The translations under genes were made by a program, and so were the position numbers. 49,037 nt of DNA, taken from contig JAPOSZ010000023.1 of assembly GCA_026709415.1 (NCBI GenBank), positions 1-49,037 on the forward strand. Direction: 5' to 3'. Origin of the DNA: Flavobacteriaceae bacterium (GTDB lineage: Bacteria; Bacteroidota; Bacteroidia; Flavobacteriales; Flavobacteriaceae). How positions within the stretch are numbered: the first letter of the stretch is position 1; the number at the start of each line of letters is the position of its first letter. Below the pieces are notes generated by a model, which searched no databases, was not told where the DNA came from, and saw only the letters and a program-made list of their open reading frames with translations. Of this stretch, positions 18,248 to 28,034 are shown one piece after another.

Positions 18248-18341
18248 TTGATGAAAAATATGAAACCAAAGAGACTCATCAAGGGAAATTTTATTCTTCT
18301 ACACGTTTAAATTAAAAATTTCTTATGGATTGATTCTGAAT

Positions 18342-18349
18342 TAAATTTG
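18342..18349 (+). promoter_or_regulatory. -7 box upstream of the S41/Ig-repeat lipoprotein gene
   Basis: TAAATTTG fits TAnnTTTG exactly, 21 bases before the TTG start at 18371. No properly spaced -33 TTG is seen. Confidence 0.45.
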
Positions 18350-18370
18350 TGGTATTAAAATCATGATGCG

Positions 18371-21300
18371 TTGAACAATTGGAAACTGAATGTTGTTTTT
18401 GCAACAACATTTTTTATCTTTTTAATTTTTGCTTGTCAAAAAGCAGATCTTCCATCCATTGATCCAGAATTAAGAGCCGTATCAGCTAAGGAACTGGTTT
18501 TAAAAATTGGTCAATCACCAACTTTAGAAGTTCAGTATTATGATCAAACTGGAAAAATCAACCCTCAAAGTGTCGTTGCTTGGACAAGTTCTAATTCGTT
18601 TGTTGTTTCTGTGGATGCCCAAACTGGAACATTAACCCCCCTAAAGCCCGGAACCGCAACTATAACGGCAAGTGTTGTTGCTCATTCTGGGGCAATCCTG
18701 AGGCAAGAATTTTCTGTTAGTGTTCCCATTGAAGGATCATTAACCATTAGCCGCACTAGTGATTCTCCTGTTTTGATTGGGTCCTTGATTCCAATCATAT
18801 TGAGTTTCCAACTAGTCGATCAGGTCAATACTAGATTGACGCCCTCACATATCATTTGGAGAGTGGCTTCTACTGAAAACCCTATTCTTAGCATCGATGA
18901 AAACGGAGTCATTCGGCCGTTAAAGCCTGGAACAGCAACAGTACTCCTGACGGTAACGCATGAAAATATAGACTACAAATCTTCAATTGAAATTGAAGTC
19001 ATTCAGGAACCCACCTTGGCCATTATCAATCCCAACGCCGAGGTAAAGATTGAAAATAAGGGTTTAGAACCTTTAACCGTTCAGTATGTCAATGAGAAGG
19101 GGCAATCGATTGATGCCAAGACAGGAACCATACGATGGGAGAGCAGCGACCAAGAGATTTTAGGAATTGATTCTCAGACCGGTCAGTTAACCCCTATAAA
19201 ACTAGGCACTGTTGTTGTCAAGGTCAGCTTTGACATCGATGGAGAACAATACGCGGAGGAAATTGAAATTGAAGTTATTCAAGAACCCATTTTGACCATC
19301 ATCAATTCCAATACAGAGGTGAAAATTGGAAACAAGGATTTAACTCCTTTATCTATTGACTTTATCAATCAAAAGGGTCAAAACATCAACCCCAATCATG
19401 GAAAGATTCGATGGGAGAGTAGCCGTCGAGAGATTTTAGAAATCACTTCGGATAACGGGGCGTTAAATCCTATAAAACCTGGAATAGCAACAATCAGGAT
19501 CTTCTTTGACATGGATGGAAAACAATATTCCAAAGAAATCGAAATGGAAGTGACTCAAGACCCTACTTTAGAAATAACCAATCCCAATACAGAAATAAAA
19601 GTTGAAGACAAAGATTTAAAACCTTTAACCGTTCAATATGTCAATGAAGAAGGTCAGATCATCGATGTCAATACAGGGACCATTAAGTGGAATAGCAATA
19701 GTCGAGAGATCCTAGAAATTGAACCATTAACTGGAAAGTTAATGCCCAAAAAAATTGGCATGACTATCGTGTCGGCTACTTTTAATTTGAACGGAGAGCA
19801 ATATACCAATGAAATCGAAATTGAAGTGACTCAACAAATAGAATTGATTTTGCCTTCGATTGAAAGTGATATGAGAATCGATGGAAAGCCAATCCAAATA
19901 GGGGATTTTGTGTTCACTAGTGAAAAGGGAATTGAAGAAACCCCTGATTCTTTTTGTTGGAAAAGTAGCCATACGGAGGTTTTAACCACTGATTGTCAAG
20001 GGAACGTCACTTTGAACAAACCGGGGAAGGTCTATTTGACGTTAACAATTTCTGATGATGGAAAAGATTATAGGAGAAAAACTCAAGAAATCGTTGTTAC
20101 GCAAGATCCAGTCATTCATTTTGAATTTCCAAAAGAAACGTCCATAGAGGTCGTTCGAACCACACAAGAGCCCATTCAATTAGGATATCGTTTTATGGAT
20201 GAGAATGGAAATACGGTCACTCCAGAGACCATTCATTGGAAAAGCAGTAACCCCGAAGCCTTAAAAATAGATACCAATGGGATGATTATGGCATTAAAAG
20301 CCGATCAAGTCAAAATTACGGTCTCGGCGTATCAAAAGGAGGTCTTGTTGGCTCGAAATGAGTTGGTGATTATCGTTAAACAACCGGCTATGCTGGAGAT
20401 CATCAACCCACCAAATGAAGTTTCTACATTACAAACAGACCCGATCCAACTACAAATTAAATATACGGATGAAGATGGAAAGCAGTTAACACCCTCTACC
20501 TCTAGCATTACTTGGATAAGTGATGATGAAGACAAGTTAAAAGTTGATGAAGATGGAAGACTAACGCCAGTGAATGAAGGAGAGGCGACCATCACGGTTC
20601 AAATTGGTGATAAAGACCTTACGGCATCCCACACTATCGTCGTGAAAAGAGAAGTGGACCCCGAATTAGAACTGAACCAATCAAGCCAAACATTAATTCA
20701 AGGAGAAAGCCTCCTCATTGATTTTACCTATAGGGATCAAACGGGTCAACCAAGTTCTCCTCAGCCCCAAGGATTATGGACTGTCAGTGATTCAAGTGTG
20801 ATAGATTTCAATGAAGATACCGGAGAGATTAGAGCTCTTTCTCCTGGTTCTTCAACGATATCAATAACGGTTGAGGGCTTGACAAAAGCCATCACAATTT
20901 CTGTTGAAGTTGAACCCGAATTGAGCATTGATTTTCCAGATGTGCCATTGCAATTGAGCCGAGATACTCACGATTTAAATCCCACATTTACCGACCATTT
21001 TAGTAGAGACCGAACCGCTAGTCAAATTATTTCATATGAAAATTATGATGAAAATATTATAACCATCAATGATGAAGGTCGAATCAATCCTGTAACTACT
21101 GGCCAAACATCGATTATTATAAAAACGGTTTATAGAGGTCAAAGTTATCAACGCTCCAGCACGATAGAGGTCGTGTCATTCACAATACAAGATGTTCCTC
21201 ATTTGGAAGTGGGACAAGCCGATTATACCCTTAGAGTGAATTTTATTGATGAAAAAGGAGACACTTCAAATCCAATAGTTTCATGGAGTTCTGACTTTTT

Positions 21301-23599
21301 TGAGTTATCAAGCGGAAAAATCGAATTGAATAAACCAGGAAGAAATAAACGCATCAATGCCCGCTATAGCTATAAAAGAGGTACTTATACAGCGAGTACC
21401 ACCACTTCTGTGACTACGGATGTGGCTTTTGGCATTGATTCTTTTGATCGAAACCTAGTAATTCCTCAAAATGGAGACGGTTCCCAAACCCTATCCGCCA
21501 CTTTAAATGATGAATATGGACAGTCAGTGAGTGACTCGAACTATCAAATCGCTTGGACAAGTGACGATCTGTCTGTTGCTACGATCAACGATAGTGGAGT
21601 CTTGACTCCAATATCTAAAGGGACCGCCAACATTTCGGCTGAAGCAATCTATAACAATCAAAGCTACCAGTCAGGATCTTTTTCAATAGAGGTTGAACAA
21701 CCCATACTGATACTCCATAGAAGCGTTAATGGAGGGGTTTTGAAAGGAGAGAATGTAAACTTTGAATATTCTTTTACCGATGGGAATGGAGGCCTTGATC
21801 TAACGCCTTCGACTATTCGGTGGCGAGGAGTAAATTCTAATGAAGTCTTCAGTGCAAATGATGTTGGCACTTATGAGGTCATAATAGAAGTGATCTATGC
21901 TAGCTATACGTATAAAGATACCGCAGAAATTAAGGTTCGGGAATTATCCATTACTGGAAAACCTTCTAATGATGAAGTGGTTCTTGGTGATTCAAATCCC
22001 GATTTGGATTTCAACTTTAAAAACGAGCAAGACATCGTAACCAATGTGAGCTCATCGAGTTGGCGTTTAAAAGACCCCAATAAATCATCAGTATTAACAG
22101 TTGATACGAGCACAGGACAAATAACGGCCAAATCAGAAGGGTCCGCAACGGTTGTTTTAACCATAACCTATGAAAATCAAGATCACTTTATTGAATATCA
22201 AATAACCGTTAAAAACCCTCCGTCAGTCCATATAGATTTGGAATCTTCCACCTATGAAAGAAGTGATTTTGTATGGAAAGGTTTGAATTATTGGTACTTA
22301 TGGCAAGAGAATGTTTCAGATTTAGATGATTCAAAAGCCAGTTCGGATGATGATTACAAACGATTTATCGAACAAAATTCGGATTATAGCAGTTTTTTTA
22401 AAGGGTTATTGTACAATAGAGGCCAAAGGGGAGGTGATCTGTACAGTTATTCAACCAGCGTACAAGAAATAGCTAGCGTGCATTCTGCCGCAGGATTTGA
22501 TAATGGTCTATTATTTCAAATTGCACGTGTCAAAAGCGGTTCTTCTCAATTAGTGGGTATAGTGCAGTTTGCTTTTCCAGGAACCCCAGCTGATGGAAAG
22601 GTTTCAAGAGGAGATGTTTTTTCTCATGTCAATGGAACGCGTCTCACCACTAACAATTACCAAAGTCTATTGAGTTCTAATAGCATGAGGCTAAAAATGA
22701 TTGAGTTACAACCCAGTGTAGATTTAGACAATCCAATTGCAGAAGTAGATTTAAATAAAACAGCCACCATCTCTAAACAATCTAATGTCACTAGAGATCC
22801 GATTATGGCTCATTCCATCATCTCAAAAGGATCAAGCAAAATTGGTTACCTGGCGTATTATCAGTTTCATAGAAGTGTTTCGGATTTAAACGCCGTGTTT
22901 AAAACATTCGCTGATGAACCAATCACTGATTTGATATTGGATTTGAGGTATAATCGAGGGGGGTATCTATCAACGGCTACCGCTTTGGGTTCTATGATTT
23001 CGGGACAAAGCTCTTCAAGCGTATTTCTTCAAAAAAATTATAATTCTAAGGTAGCCAATGGAGCAGAAAATGAGTATTTTATCGATTATTTGGATTCAGC
23101 TAGAACTGTTCCGGTGAATAAATTGAATGTTTCGAATGTTTATGTTTTAACCAGTGATAGAACAGCTTCGGCTAGTGAAGCGGTCATCAGTGGAATAAGT
23201 CCTTATGTGAATGTCACGGTAATCGGTGAGCAAACCGTTGGTAAACATTTGGCGACACTTTATTTATTCGACCATAATGACTCTCCAAGCAATTATTATA
23301 AAACATCTGGAGATATCAACAGTGACCATACCCTAGTTTTGAGTGTCGTGATATCATCACTGACTAATTCTTCAGGAGAATCTTATGGATACGATGGATT
23401 TACGCCTTCAAGTAGCAATCAGTTAATAGAAAGCCTAATAGATCTCAAACCATTGGGCGATGAACAAGATCCCTTGGTCAAAAGAGCTCTCAATTTAATC
23501 ACGGGAACATCCTCAAGGAGGTTTTTTGGAAGCCAAAACAATCAATTAATTCCGATGGTGGATTCTGCAGAAGGATGGTTAATCGAAACATTGGATTGA
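18371..23599 (+). CDS. Giant Ig-repeat lipoprotein with C-terminal S41 (tail-specific) protease domain
   Basis: 1742 residues. The lipoprotein signal ends in LIFAC (lipidated Cys about residue 22), so it should be anchored in a membrane, probably the outer one. About 14 group-2-like bacterial Ig repeats fill residues 30-1280; each has W-x-S-S, then a G-x-(L/I)-x-P-x-K-x-G turn. A PDZ segment (GTPADGKVSRGDVF) and an S41 domain follow: LILDLRYNRGG, the nucleophile S1600 in TASASE and K1625 in GEQTVGKH. The 25-residue Ser-Lys spacing matches E. coli Prc. The only in-frame start is TTG. An ATGATG eight bases upstream is one base out of frame, so a small start-site indel is possible. It probably trims or processes surface proteins. 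Confidence 0.88.
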   Translation: MNNWKLNVVFATTFFIFLIFACQKADLPSIDPELRAVSAKELVLKIGQSPTLEVQYYDQTGKINPQSVVAWTSSNSFVVSVDAQTGTLTPLKPGTATITASVVAHSGAILRQEFSVSVPIEGSLTISRTSDSPVLIGSLIPIILSFQLVDQVNTRLTPSHIIWRVASTENPILSIDENGVIRPLKPGTATVLLTVTHENIDYKSSIEIEVIQEPTLAIINPNAEVKIENKGLEPLTVQYVNEKGQSIDAKTGTIRWESSDQEILGIDSQTGQLTPIKLGTVVVKVSFDIDGEQYAEEIEIEVIQEPILTIINSNTEVKIGNKDLTPLSIDFINQKGQNINPNHGKIRWESSRREILEITSDNGALNPIKPGIATIRIFFDMDGKQYSKEIEMEVTQDPTLEITNPNTEIKVEDKDLKPLTVQYVNEEGQIIDVNTGTIKWNSNSREILEIEPLTGKLMPKKIGMTIVSATFNLNGEQYTNEIEIEVTQQIELILPSIESDMRIDGKPIQIGDFVFTSEKGIEETPDSFCWKSSHTEVLTTDCQGNVTLNKPGKVYLTLTISDDGKDYRRKTQEIVVTQDPVIHFEFPKETSIEVVRTTQEPIQLGYRFMDENGNTVTPETIHWKSSNPEALKIDTNGMIMALKADQVKITVSAYQKEVLLARNELVIIVKQPAMLEIINPPNEVSTLQTDPIQLQIKYTDEDGKQLTPSTSSITWISDDEDKLKVDEDGRLTPVNEGEATITVQIGDKDLTASHTIVVKREVDPELELNQSSQTLIQGESLLIDFTYRDQTGQPSSPQPQGLWTVSDSSVIDFNEDTGEIRALSPGSSTISITVEGLTKAITISVEVEPELSIDFPDVPLQLSRDTHDLNPTFTDHFSRDRTASQIISYENYDENIITINDEGRINPVTTGQTSIIIKTVYRGQSYQRSSTIEVVSFTIQDVPHLEVGQADYTLRVNFIDEKGDTSNPIVSWSSDFFELSSGKIELNKPGRNKRINARYSYKRGTYTASTTTSVTTDVAFGIDSFDRNLVIPQNGDGSQTLSATLNDEYGQSVSDSNYQIAWTSDDLSVATINDSGVLTPISKGTANISAEAIYNNQSYQSGSFSIEVEQPILILHRSVNGGVLKGENVNFEYSFTDGNGGLDLTPSTIRWRGVNSNEVFSANDVGTYEVIIEVIYASYTYKDTAEIKVRELSITGKPSNDEVVLGDSNPDLDFNFKNEQDIVTNVSSSSWRLKDPNKSSVLTVDTSTGQITAKSEGSATVVLTITYENQDHFIEYQITVKNPPSVHIDLESSTYERSDFVWKGLNYWYLWQENVSDLDDSKASSDDDYKRFIEQNSDYSSFFKGLLYNRGQRGGDLYSYSTSVQEIASVHSAAGFDNGLLFQIARVKSGSSQLVGIVQFAFPGTPADGKVSRGDVFSHVNGTRLTTNNYQSLLSSNSMRLKMIELQPSVDLDNPIAEVDLNKTATISKQSNVTRDPIMAHSIISKGSSKIGYLAYYQFHRSVSDLNAVFKTFADEPITDLILDLRYNRGGYLSTATALGSMISGQSSSSVFLQKNYNSKVANGAENEYFIDYLDSARTVPVNKLNVSNVYVLTSDRTASASEAVISGISPYVNVTVIGEQTVGKHLATLYLFDHNDSPSNYYKTSGDINSDHTLVLSVVISSLTNSSGESYGYDGFTPSSSNQLIESLIDLKPLGDEQDPLVKRALNLITGTSSRRFFGSQNNQLIPMVDSAEGWLIETLD

Positions 23600-23675
23600 T
23601 TGTTTTATCGAACGTTACTTGCAAAAAAGAGGAATCAATAGGACTTCGTATGGTTCTGTTGACTCAAAAACTGGG

Positions 23676-24509
23676 TTAGATTTTTACAGAAATCTTGACT
23701 TTGAATCCTTCATGCCGACGAACATTAAACACTCGTTGATCATCAAATAATAAATACTGCCCTCGAATCCCTTGTAATGAACCTTCAATGGGTGTTTGTC
23801 CATTTTTAAGAAAGTCAATGCTCAAAGATTTGGGTTTTGTTGGTTTTGTTTTGATGGGGTAATATACTTCGGTGGGTTTTGGTTTTGCCGGGTTGATGTA
23901 TTTTTTGACTTGATTTGGTATAAGTTCTAAAGCACGAGATTTTTCTTTGGCCCAATCAACATCAATGTCCTCTCCTTTGAGCATTTGTTGCCATGGCGTG
24001 GCACTTGAATAATACTTTTTAAGGGCTACTTCAGTGATCCCGGCCAAATATCGATTGGGGACTTCAAGGAGTTCAATCGCTTGTTTTGCTCCTTGGTCAA
24101 CCCAACGGATAATGGCGTTTTCTTTACGGGTGACGCCAACTTTAATTTTACTAGTGGCGGCTAAATAGACCATATGCGGTTGGAGTTGGTATTTTTTTTC
24201 ATACGCCAAGTCTCGATCTTCGATGTCTAAATGGGATTGACTCAATTCTGGAGAAATCACCCAGTCACCAATCTCAGGCCTTTTTGAAAAGCATGTCCCG
24301 CAATAACCCCTACGAAAGAAAAAAGGCACGTCATCTGGGGTGAAGGTCTTATGACAACCCAAACATTGACAGCCTTGAGGCTCGATAAGAATGTGCTGAC
24401 CAATGAATTGATTCAGGTGAATAAAAGAATTTTCAAAACTCAAAAAATAGTCCACTGGGCTTTGTCTGTGGTACTGGACTTGCATCTTTGTTAGAACGCC
24501 TTCAACCAT
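23676..24509 (-). CDS. DUF2797 protein with zinc-ribbon
   Basis: 277 residues. A conserved head, GVLTKM, is followed by two Cys pairs (CLGCHK at about 49-52, CGTCFS at about 71-74) that form a zinc ribbon. A GIY-YIG-like segment, VYLAATSKIKVGVTRK with RWVDQGA, is at about 134-160. The function is unknown in the family; the fold resemblance suggests a nucleic-acid role, but that is inference. The ATG at 24509 keeps the conserved head. It is divergent from the GH3 gene with fewer than 50 bp between starts, so their promoters overlap the gene ends. Confidence 0.82.
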   Translation of the reverse strand: MVEGVLTKMQVQYHRQSPVDYFLSFENSFIHLNQFIGQHILIEPQGCQCLGCHKTFTPDDVPFFFRRGYCGTCFSKRPEIGDWVISPELSQSHLDIEDRDLAYEKKYQLQPHMVYLAATSKIKVGVTRKENAIIRWVDQGAKQAIELLEVPNRYLAGITEVALKKYYSSATPWQQMLKGEDIDVDWAKEKSRALELIPNQVKKYINPAKPKPTEVYYPIKTKPTKPKSLSIDFLKNGQTPIEGSLQGIRGQYLLFDDQRVFNVRRHEGFKVKISVKI

Positions 24510-24557
24510 TTTTGGCTTTGATTATTGCTAATTTTGAACCCAAAGATACATCAACTA

Positions 24558-26084
24558 ATGCCACACCCTTGGTTTCATTTGATCGCTTCATGGCTATTAA
24601 AAAAGAGAATCCATCAAATTGAATTATTCATCAAATATCCAGTGGAAGTCCAATTGGAATTGATGTTGGAATTATTAAAAGTAGCCTCGAACACGCAAAT
24701 GGGGAGACAGTATGATTTTGCTTCTATTGAAAATTATGAAACCTTCAAAAGTCGTCTTCCATTGGTTGAATACGAACAGATAACTCACCTTATTGACCGA
24801 TGCCGCAAAGGAGAACAAAATATTTTTTGGCCTACCCATATTAAGTGGTTTGCCAAATCCAGTGGGACGACCAACGACAAAAGCAAATACATTCCCGTCA
24901 GCACTCAAGCCTTGGAAAGTTGTCATTACAAAGCGGGAAAAGACATGCTTTCGTTGTACTTCCATAACAATCCCAAATCCCAATTATTGGCCGGGAAAAA
25001 TTTAAAACTGGGGGGGAGTCACGAATTATACCACAAACACCATAGTTACTATGGTGATTTATCCGCCATCATTATCGATAATCTCCCTTTTTGGGCAAAG
25101 CTCAGCAGTACTCCCAATCAATCGGTTTCCTTGATGGGGGAATGGGAATCAAAGATGAAAGCCATCGTCAAAAAGACAGTTAAGCAGAAAGTCACAGGAA
25201 TGGCAGGAGTCCCCTCATGGATGTTGTCTCTTTTGAATGAAGTTTTAAAACACACTGAAAAAGAAAATATCAAGCAAGTCTGGCCAAATTTGGAAGTGTA
25301 TTTTCACGGCGGGGTTAGCTTTAATCCTTACATGAGTCAATTTGAACAATTGATTCCGGATCAAGAGTTCAAATACTATGAAATTTATAATGCCTCTGAA
25401 GGATTTTTAGCCATTCAAGATCGGAATTATGAGAAAGATTTGTTGTTGATGTTGGACTATGGCATTTTTTATGAATTCATCCCTTTAGGGATGGACCAAA
25501 AGGCCATTAAGGATCAAATTGTGACTATTGATGGCGTTGAATTAGGAGTACAATATGAAATTGTGATTACGACCAATGCGGGACTTTGGCGTTATCGAAT
25601 AGGAGATACGATCATATTTACGTCATTGAGTCCCTATCGGATTCAAGTGACGGGAAGAACTAAAAGTCATATCAATGCTTTTGGAGAAGAATTGATTGTT
25701 GATAATGCCGAAAAAGCATTGGAACAGGTCAACAAAAAACATCAAAGTTTAATATCCGATTACACGGTGGCTCCTATATTCATGGATAATGGTTCCAAAG
25801 GAAGTCATCAATGGATCATCGAATTCAAATCACCCCCTAAAGACATCAATCAGTTTACTGTAGATTTAGATCAAGCCTTACAAAATTTAAATTCGGATTA
25901 TCAAGCCAAGCGATATAAAAACATCACGGTTGACTTACCAATGATTCATATGGCTAGAGAAAATTTATTTTATGATTGGTTGGCTAGTAAAAACAAACTA
26001 GGGGGTCAACATAAGGTCCCTAGATTATCAAATTCTAGACAACATGTCGAACAACTGTTGAAGTTTGAAAAATCAGATTCATAA
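24558..26084 (+). CDS. GH3-family acyl-adenylate-forming enzyme
   Basis: 508 residues from the ATG at 24558; the frame is open from a TTG at 24525, but the ATG fits the usual short head before SWLLKKRIHQIELF. ANL-superfamily signatures are the phosphate-binding FAKSSGTTNDKSKYIP, YNASEGF, and WRYRIGDTI then TGRTKSHINAFGEEL. Plant GH3 proteins join amino acids to auxin or jasmonate; the bacterial substrate is unknown and cannot be deduced here. Its stop is followed by the tracrRNA candidate on the same strand (26129-26199). Confidence 0.88.
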   Translation: MPHPWFHLIASWLLKKRIHQIELFIKYPVEVQLELMLELLKVASNTQMGRQYDFASIENYETFKSRLPLVEYEQITHLIDRCRKGEQNIFWPTHIKWFAKSSGTTNDKSKYIPVSTQALESCHYKAGKDMLSLYFHNNPKSQLLAGKNLKLGGSHELYHKHHSYYGDLSAIIIDNLPFWAKLSSTPNQSVSLMGEWESKMKAIVKKTVKQKVTGMAGVPSWMLSLLNEVLKHTEKENIKQVWPNLEVYFHGGVSFNPYMSQFEQLIPDQEFKYYEIYNASEGFLAIQDRNYEKDLLLMLDYGIFYEFIPLGMDQKAIKDQIVTIDGVELGVQYEIVITTNAGLWRYRIGDTIIFTSLSPYRIQVTGRTKSHINAFGEELIVDNAEKALEQVNKKHQSLISDYTVAPIFMDNGSKGSHQWIIEFKSPPKDINQFTVDLDQALQNLNSDYQAKRYKNITVDLPMIHMARENLFYDWLASKNKLGGQHKVPRLSNSRQHVEQLLKFEKSDS

Positions 26085-26128
26085 GACATTGTTGTCAAGA
26101 ATATTCAATCAGAGTTTTTAAATTTATA

Positions 26129-26199
26129 CTTTGATTCCAATTCACAATAAGGATTATTCCGTTGTGAAAACACACAAAGCGGTCACTGATCGCTTTTTT
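26129..26199 (+). ncRNA. tracrRNA candidate for the type II-C array (distant from the array)
   Basis: The anti-repeat CAATTCACAAT (26138-26148) pairs with repeat bases GTTGTGAATTG (10 Watson-Crick pairs plus one G-U). After a 4x4 internal loop, CTTTG (26129-26133) pairs with CAAAG of the same repeat. Next come the hairpin GGA-TTAT-TCC (26151-26160) and GTTGTGAAAAC. A terminator stem GCGGTC/GATCGC (26179-26193, loop ACT) runs into six T (26194-26199). The order anti-repeat, AAGGATTATTCCGTTGTG, terminator matches my memory of Bacteroidota II-C tracrRNAs. The 5' end is uncertain: TAAATTTA (26119) and TATACTTTG (26125) are possible -7 boxes, and the second would remove the CTTTG arm. The nearest genes are GH3 and msbA; cas1-cas2 are 24 kb away. 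Confidence 0.85.
26179..26199 (+). terminator. Rho-independent terminator of the tracrRNA candidate
   Basis: A six-pair stem GCGGTC/GATCGC (one G-U) with loop ACT, flanked by AAA before it and TTTTTT after it. It lies in a gene-convergent gap and could also stop GH3 transcription. Confidence 0.8.
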
Positions 26200-26213
26200 G
26201 TTGACGACTAAAC

Positions 26214-28034
26214 TCAAGTCAAGTTTTGAAGATCAACTAGTTTTTTATAAAGGCTCTGTTTTTTAATCAATTCAGAATGGGTTCCAGATTCAACGATGGT
26301 TCCTTTATCGAGCACCAAAATTTTATCGGCTTTCACAACCGTAGATAATCGATGAGCAATAACTAGTGAAGTACGGCCTTTCATGAGTTTTTCTAAAGCC
26401 TGTTGCACTAATTTTTCACTTTCTGTATCTAGCGATGATGTGGCTTCATCAAGAATCAAGATGTCAGGATTTTTAACCACGGCACGGGTGATGCACAAGC
26501 GCTGCTTTTGCCCTCCTGAAAGCCTATCTGCTCCCTCACCAATGTTAGAATGGTATTGGTGGGGCAGTTGTTGTATAAATTCGTGAGCATTAGCCACTTT
26601 TGCAGCGGCGATAAGTTCTTCTTTTCTGGCATGGGGTTTGCCGATTTTTAAATTATTGGCTACCGTGTCGTGAAATAAGATGGGTTGTTGATCGACGGAG
26701 CCAATCATTTGGTATAAAGAGCAACGTTTTATTTTCTCAATAGGGACGCCATCGATTTTAAGATGCCCTTTTTGTATGGATTGAAACCCCAATAAAATAT
26801 TGGCGATGGTCGTTTTCCCACTTCCTGAGGAGCCAACCAAGGCCACCATTTGGCCCTTCTTTATGGAAAAAGACAAATCTTTTAATACCCACTGATCTCG
26901 ATATTTGAAGTGAACATTTTCAAAACGGATATGACGCTCAAAATCGCTTTTTGAAACCGACATGGCATGATCTTTTCGTGAGGGAATGTCCAATATTTCA
27001 AAAATCCGTTCTCCCGCTGCATCGGCTTTACGAAGACTGTAATAGGCTTTGCTGATGTTTTTGGCCGGAGTCAATATGTTGTATGCCAATCCCATATAAG
27101 AGATGAAAAAAGCACCGGATAGCGTGGTGCTATTGAGGACTTCTTGTCCCCCAATCCAAAGCAAAACACCAATGGTACAAATCCCTAAAAACTCGCTCAT
27201 CGGAGAAGCTAAATTGGCTCGATGAAAGAAGCGATTCGAAAAACGATAAAACCGTTTGGTAGCCGTAATAAAGAGATGGATGAACTTATTCTCTGCTTGA
27301 AAAGATTTAATCACGGGTTGTCCCACAATGGTTTCATCCATAATGGACATGAAGCGTCCTTGTTGTTTTTGCAACAAATCAGAATCTTTTTTAAGCCGTT
27401 TGCCTATTTGTGTAATCAAAAAACCCGAAATCGGAATAAATATCAAAACAACGATGGTCAATTTAATACTGATGGTTAGCATGAAAAAAATGGAAAACAA
27501 GATGGTCAAGGGATCTCGTACCAGTACTTCCAACATGGATAAAAAAGACACTTGGACTTCATTCACATCATGGGTCATGCGAGATATTAAATCTCCCTTT
27601 TTCTTCTCTGAAAAATATGATACAGGAAGATGGATGATTTTGTGATATAATTTATTTCTTAAATCTCGGAGAATCCCATTCCTCAAAAAAGTGATAAAAA
27701 ACAGAGCTAAATAATTACACAAGTTTTTTAATAGAAAAGTGACTAAGACAACGGCGATGACAAAGACTAATAGATGACTGGTGTTCTGATCAAAATTTTC
27801 ATGGATATAATAGTCCATATAAGATTTTAAGTAACTAGTCAAATGGTCAATGCCAGTATAGACTGGGGGGGTTGTTTGAGATTGATTGGTAGCAAACAAC
27901 ACATCCAACATGGGTATCAGAGAAATAAAAGCCAAACCACTAAACACGGCATACAAAAAATTAAATAGGATGTTGAGGGCGACATAACCTTTGTAGGGTG
28001 ATCCAAAGGCCAGAATTCGCTTCAGTAGTTTCAT
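26214..28034 (-). CDS. MsbA-like ABC exporter (fused membrane and ATPase domains)
   Basis: 606 residues. A six-helix ABC transmembrane domain (about 15-330) is followed by the nucleotide-binding domain (about 365-600) with Walker A GSSGSGKTT, signature LSGGQKQR, Walker B ILILDEATSS and H-loop AHRLS. Half-transporters of this type work as homodimers and often flip lipid A or other lipids; the substrate here is inferred. The ATG overlaps the upstream phosphohexomutase stop as ATGA, so the two are translationally coupled. It ends 15 bp from the tracrRNA terminator T run, in convergent orientation. Confidence 0.92.
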   Translation of the reverse strand: MKLLKRILAFGSPYKGYVALNILFNFLYAVFSGLAFISLIPMLDVLFATNQSQTTPPVYTGIDHLTSYLKSYMDYYIHENFDQNTSHLLVFVIAVVLVTFLLKNLCNYLALFFITFLRNGILRDLRNKLYHKIIHLPVSYFSEKKKGDLISRMTHDVNEVQVSFLSMLEVLVRDPLTILFSIFFMLTISIKLTIVVLIFIPISGFLITQIGKRLKKDSDLLQKQQGRFMSIMDETIVGQPVIKSFQAENKFIHLFITATKRFYRFSNRFFHRANLASPMSEFLGICTIGVLLWIGGQEVLNSTTLSGAFFISYMGLAYNILTPAKNISKAYYSLRKADAAGERIFEILDIPSRKDHAMSVSKSDFERHIRFENVHFKYRDQWVLKDLSFSIKKGQMVALVGSSGSGKTTIANILLGFQSIQKGHLKIDGVPIEKIKRCSLYQMIGSVDQQPILFHDTVANNLKIGKPHARKEELIAAAKVANAHEFIQQLPHQYHSNIGEGADRLSGGQKQRLCITRAVVKNPDILILDEATSSLDTESEKLVQQALEKLMKGRTSLVIAHRLSTVVKADKILVLDKGTIVESGTHSELIKKQSLYKKLVDLQNLT

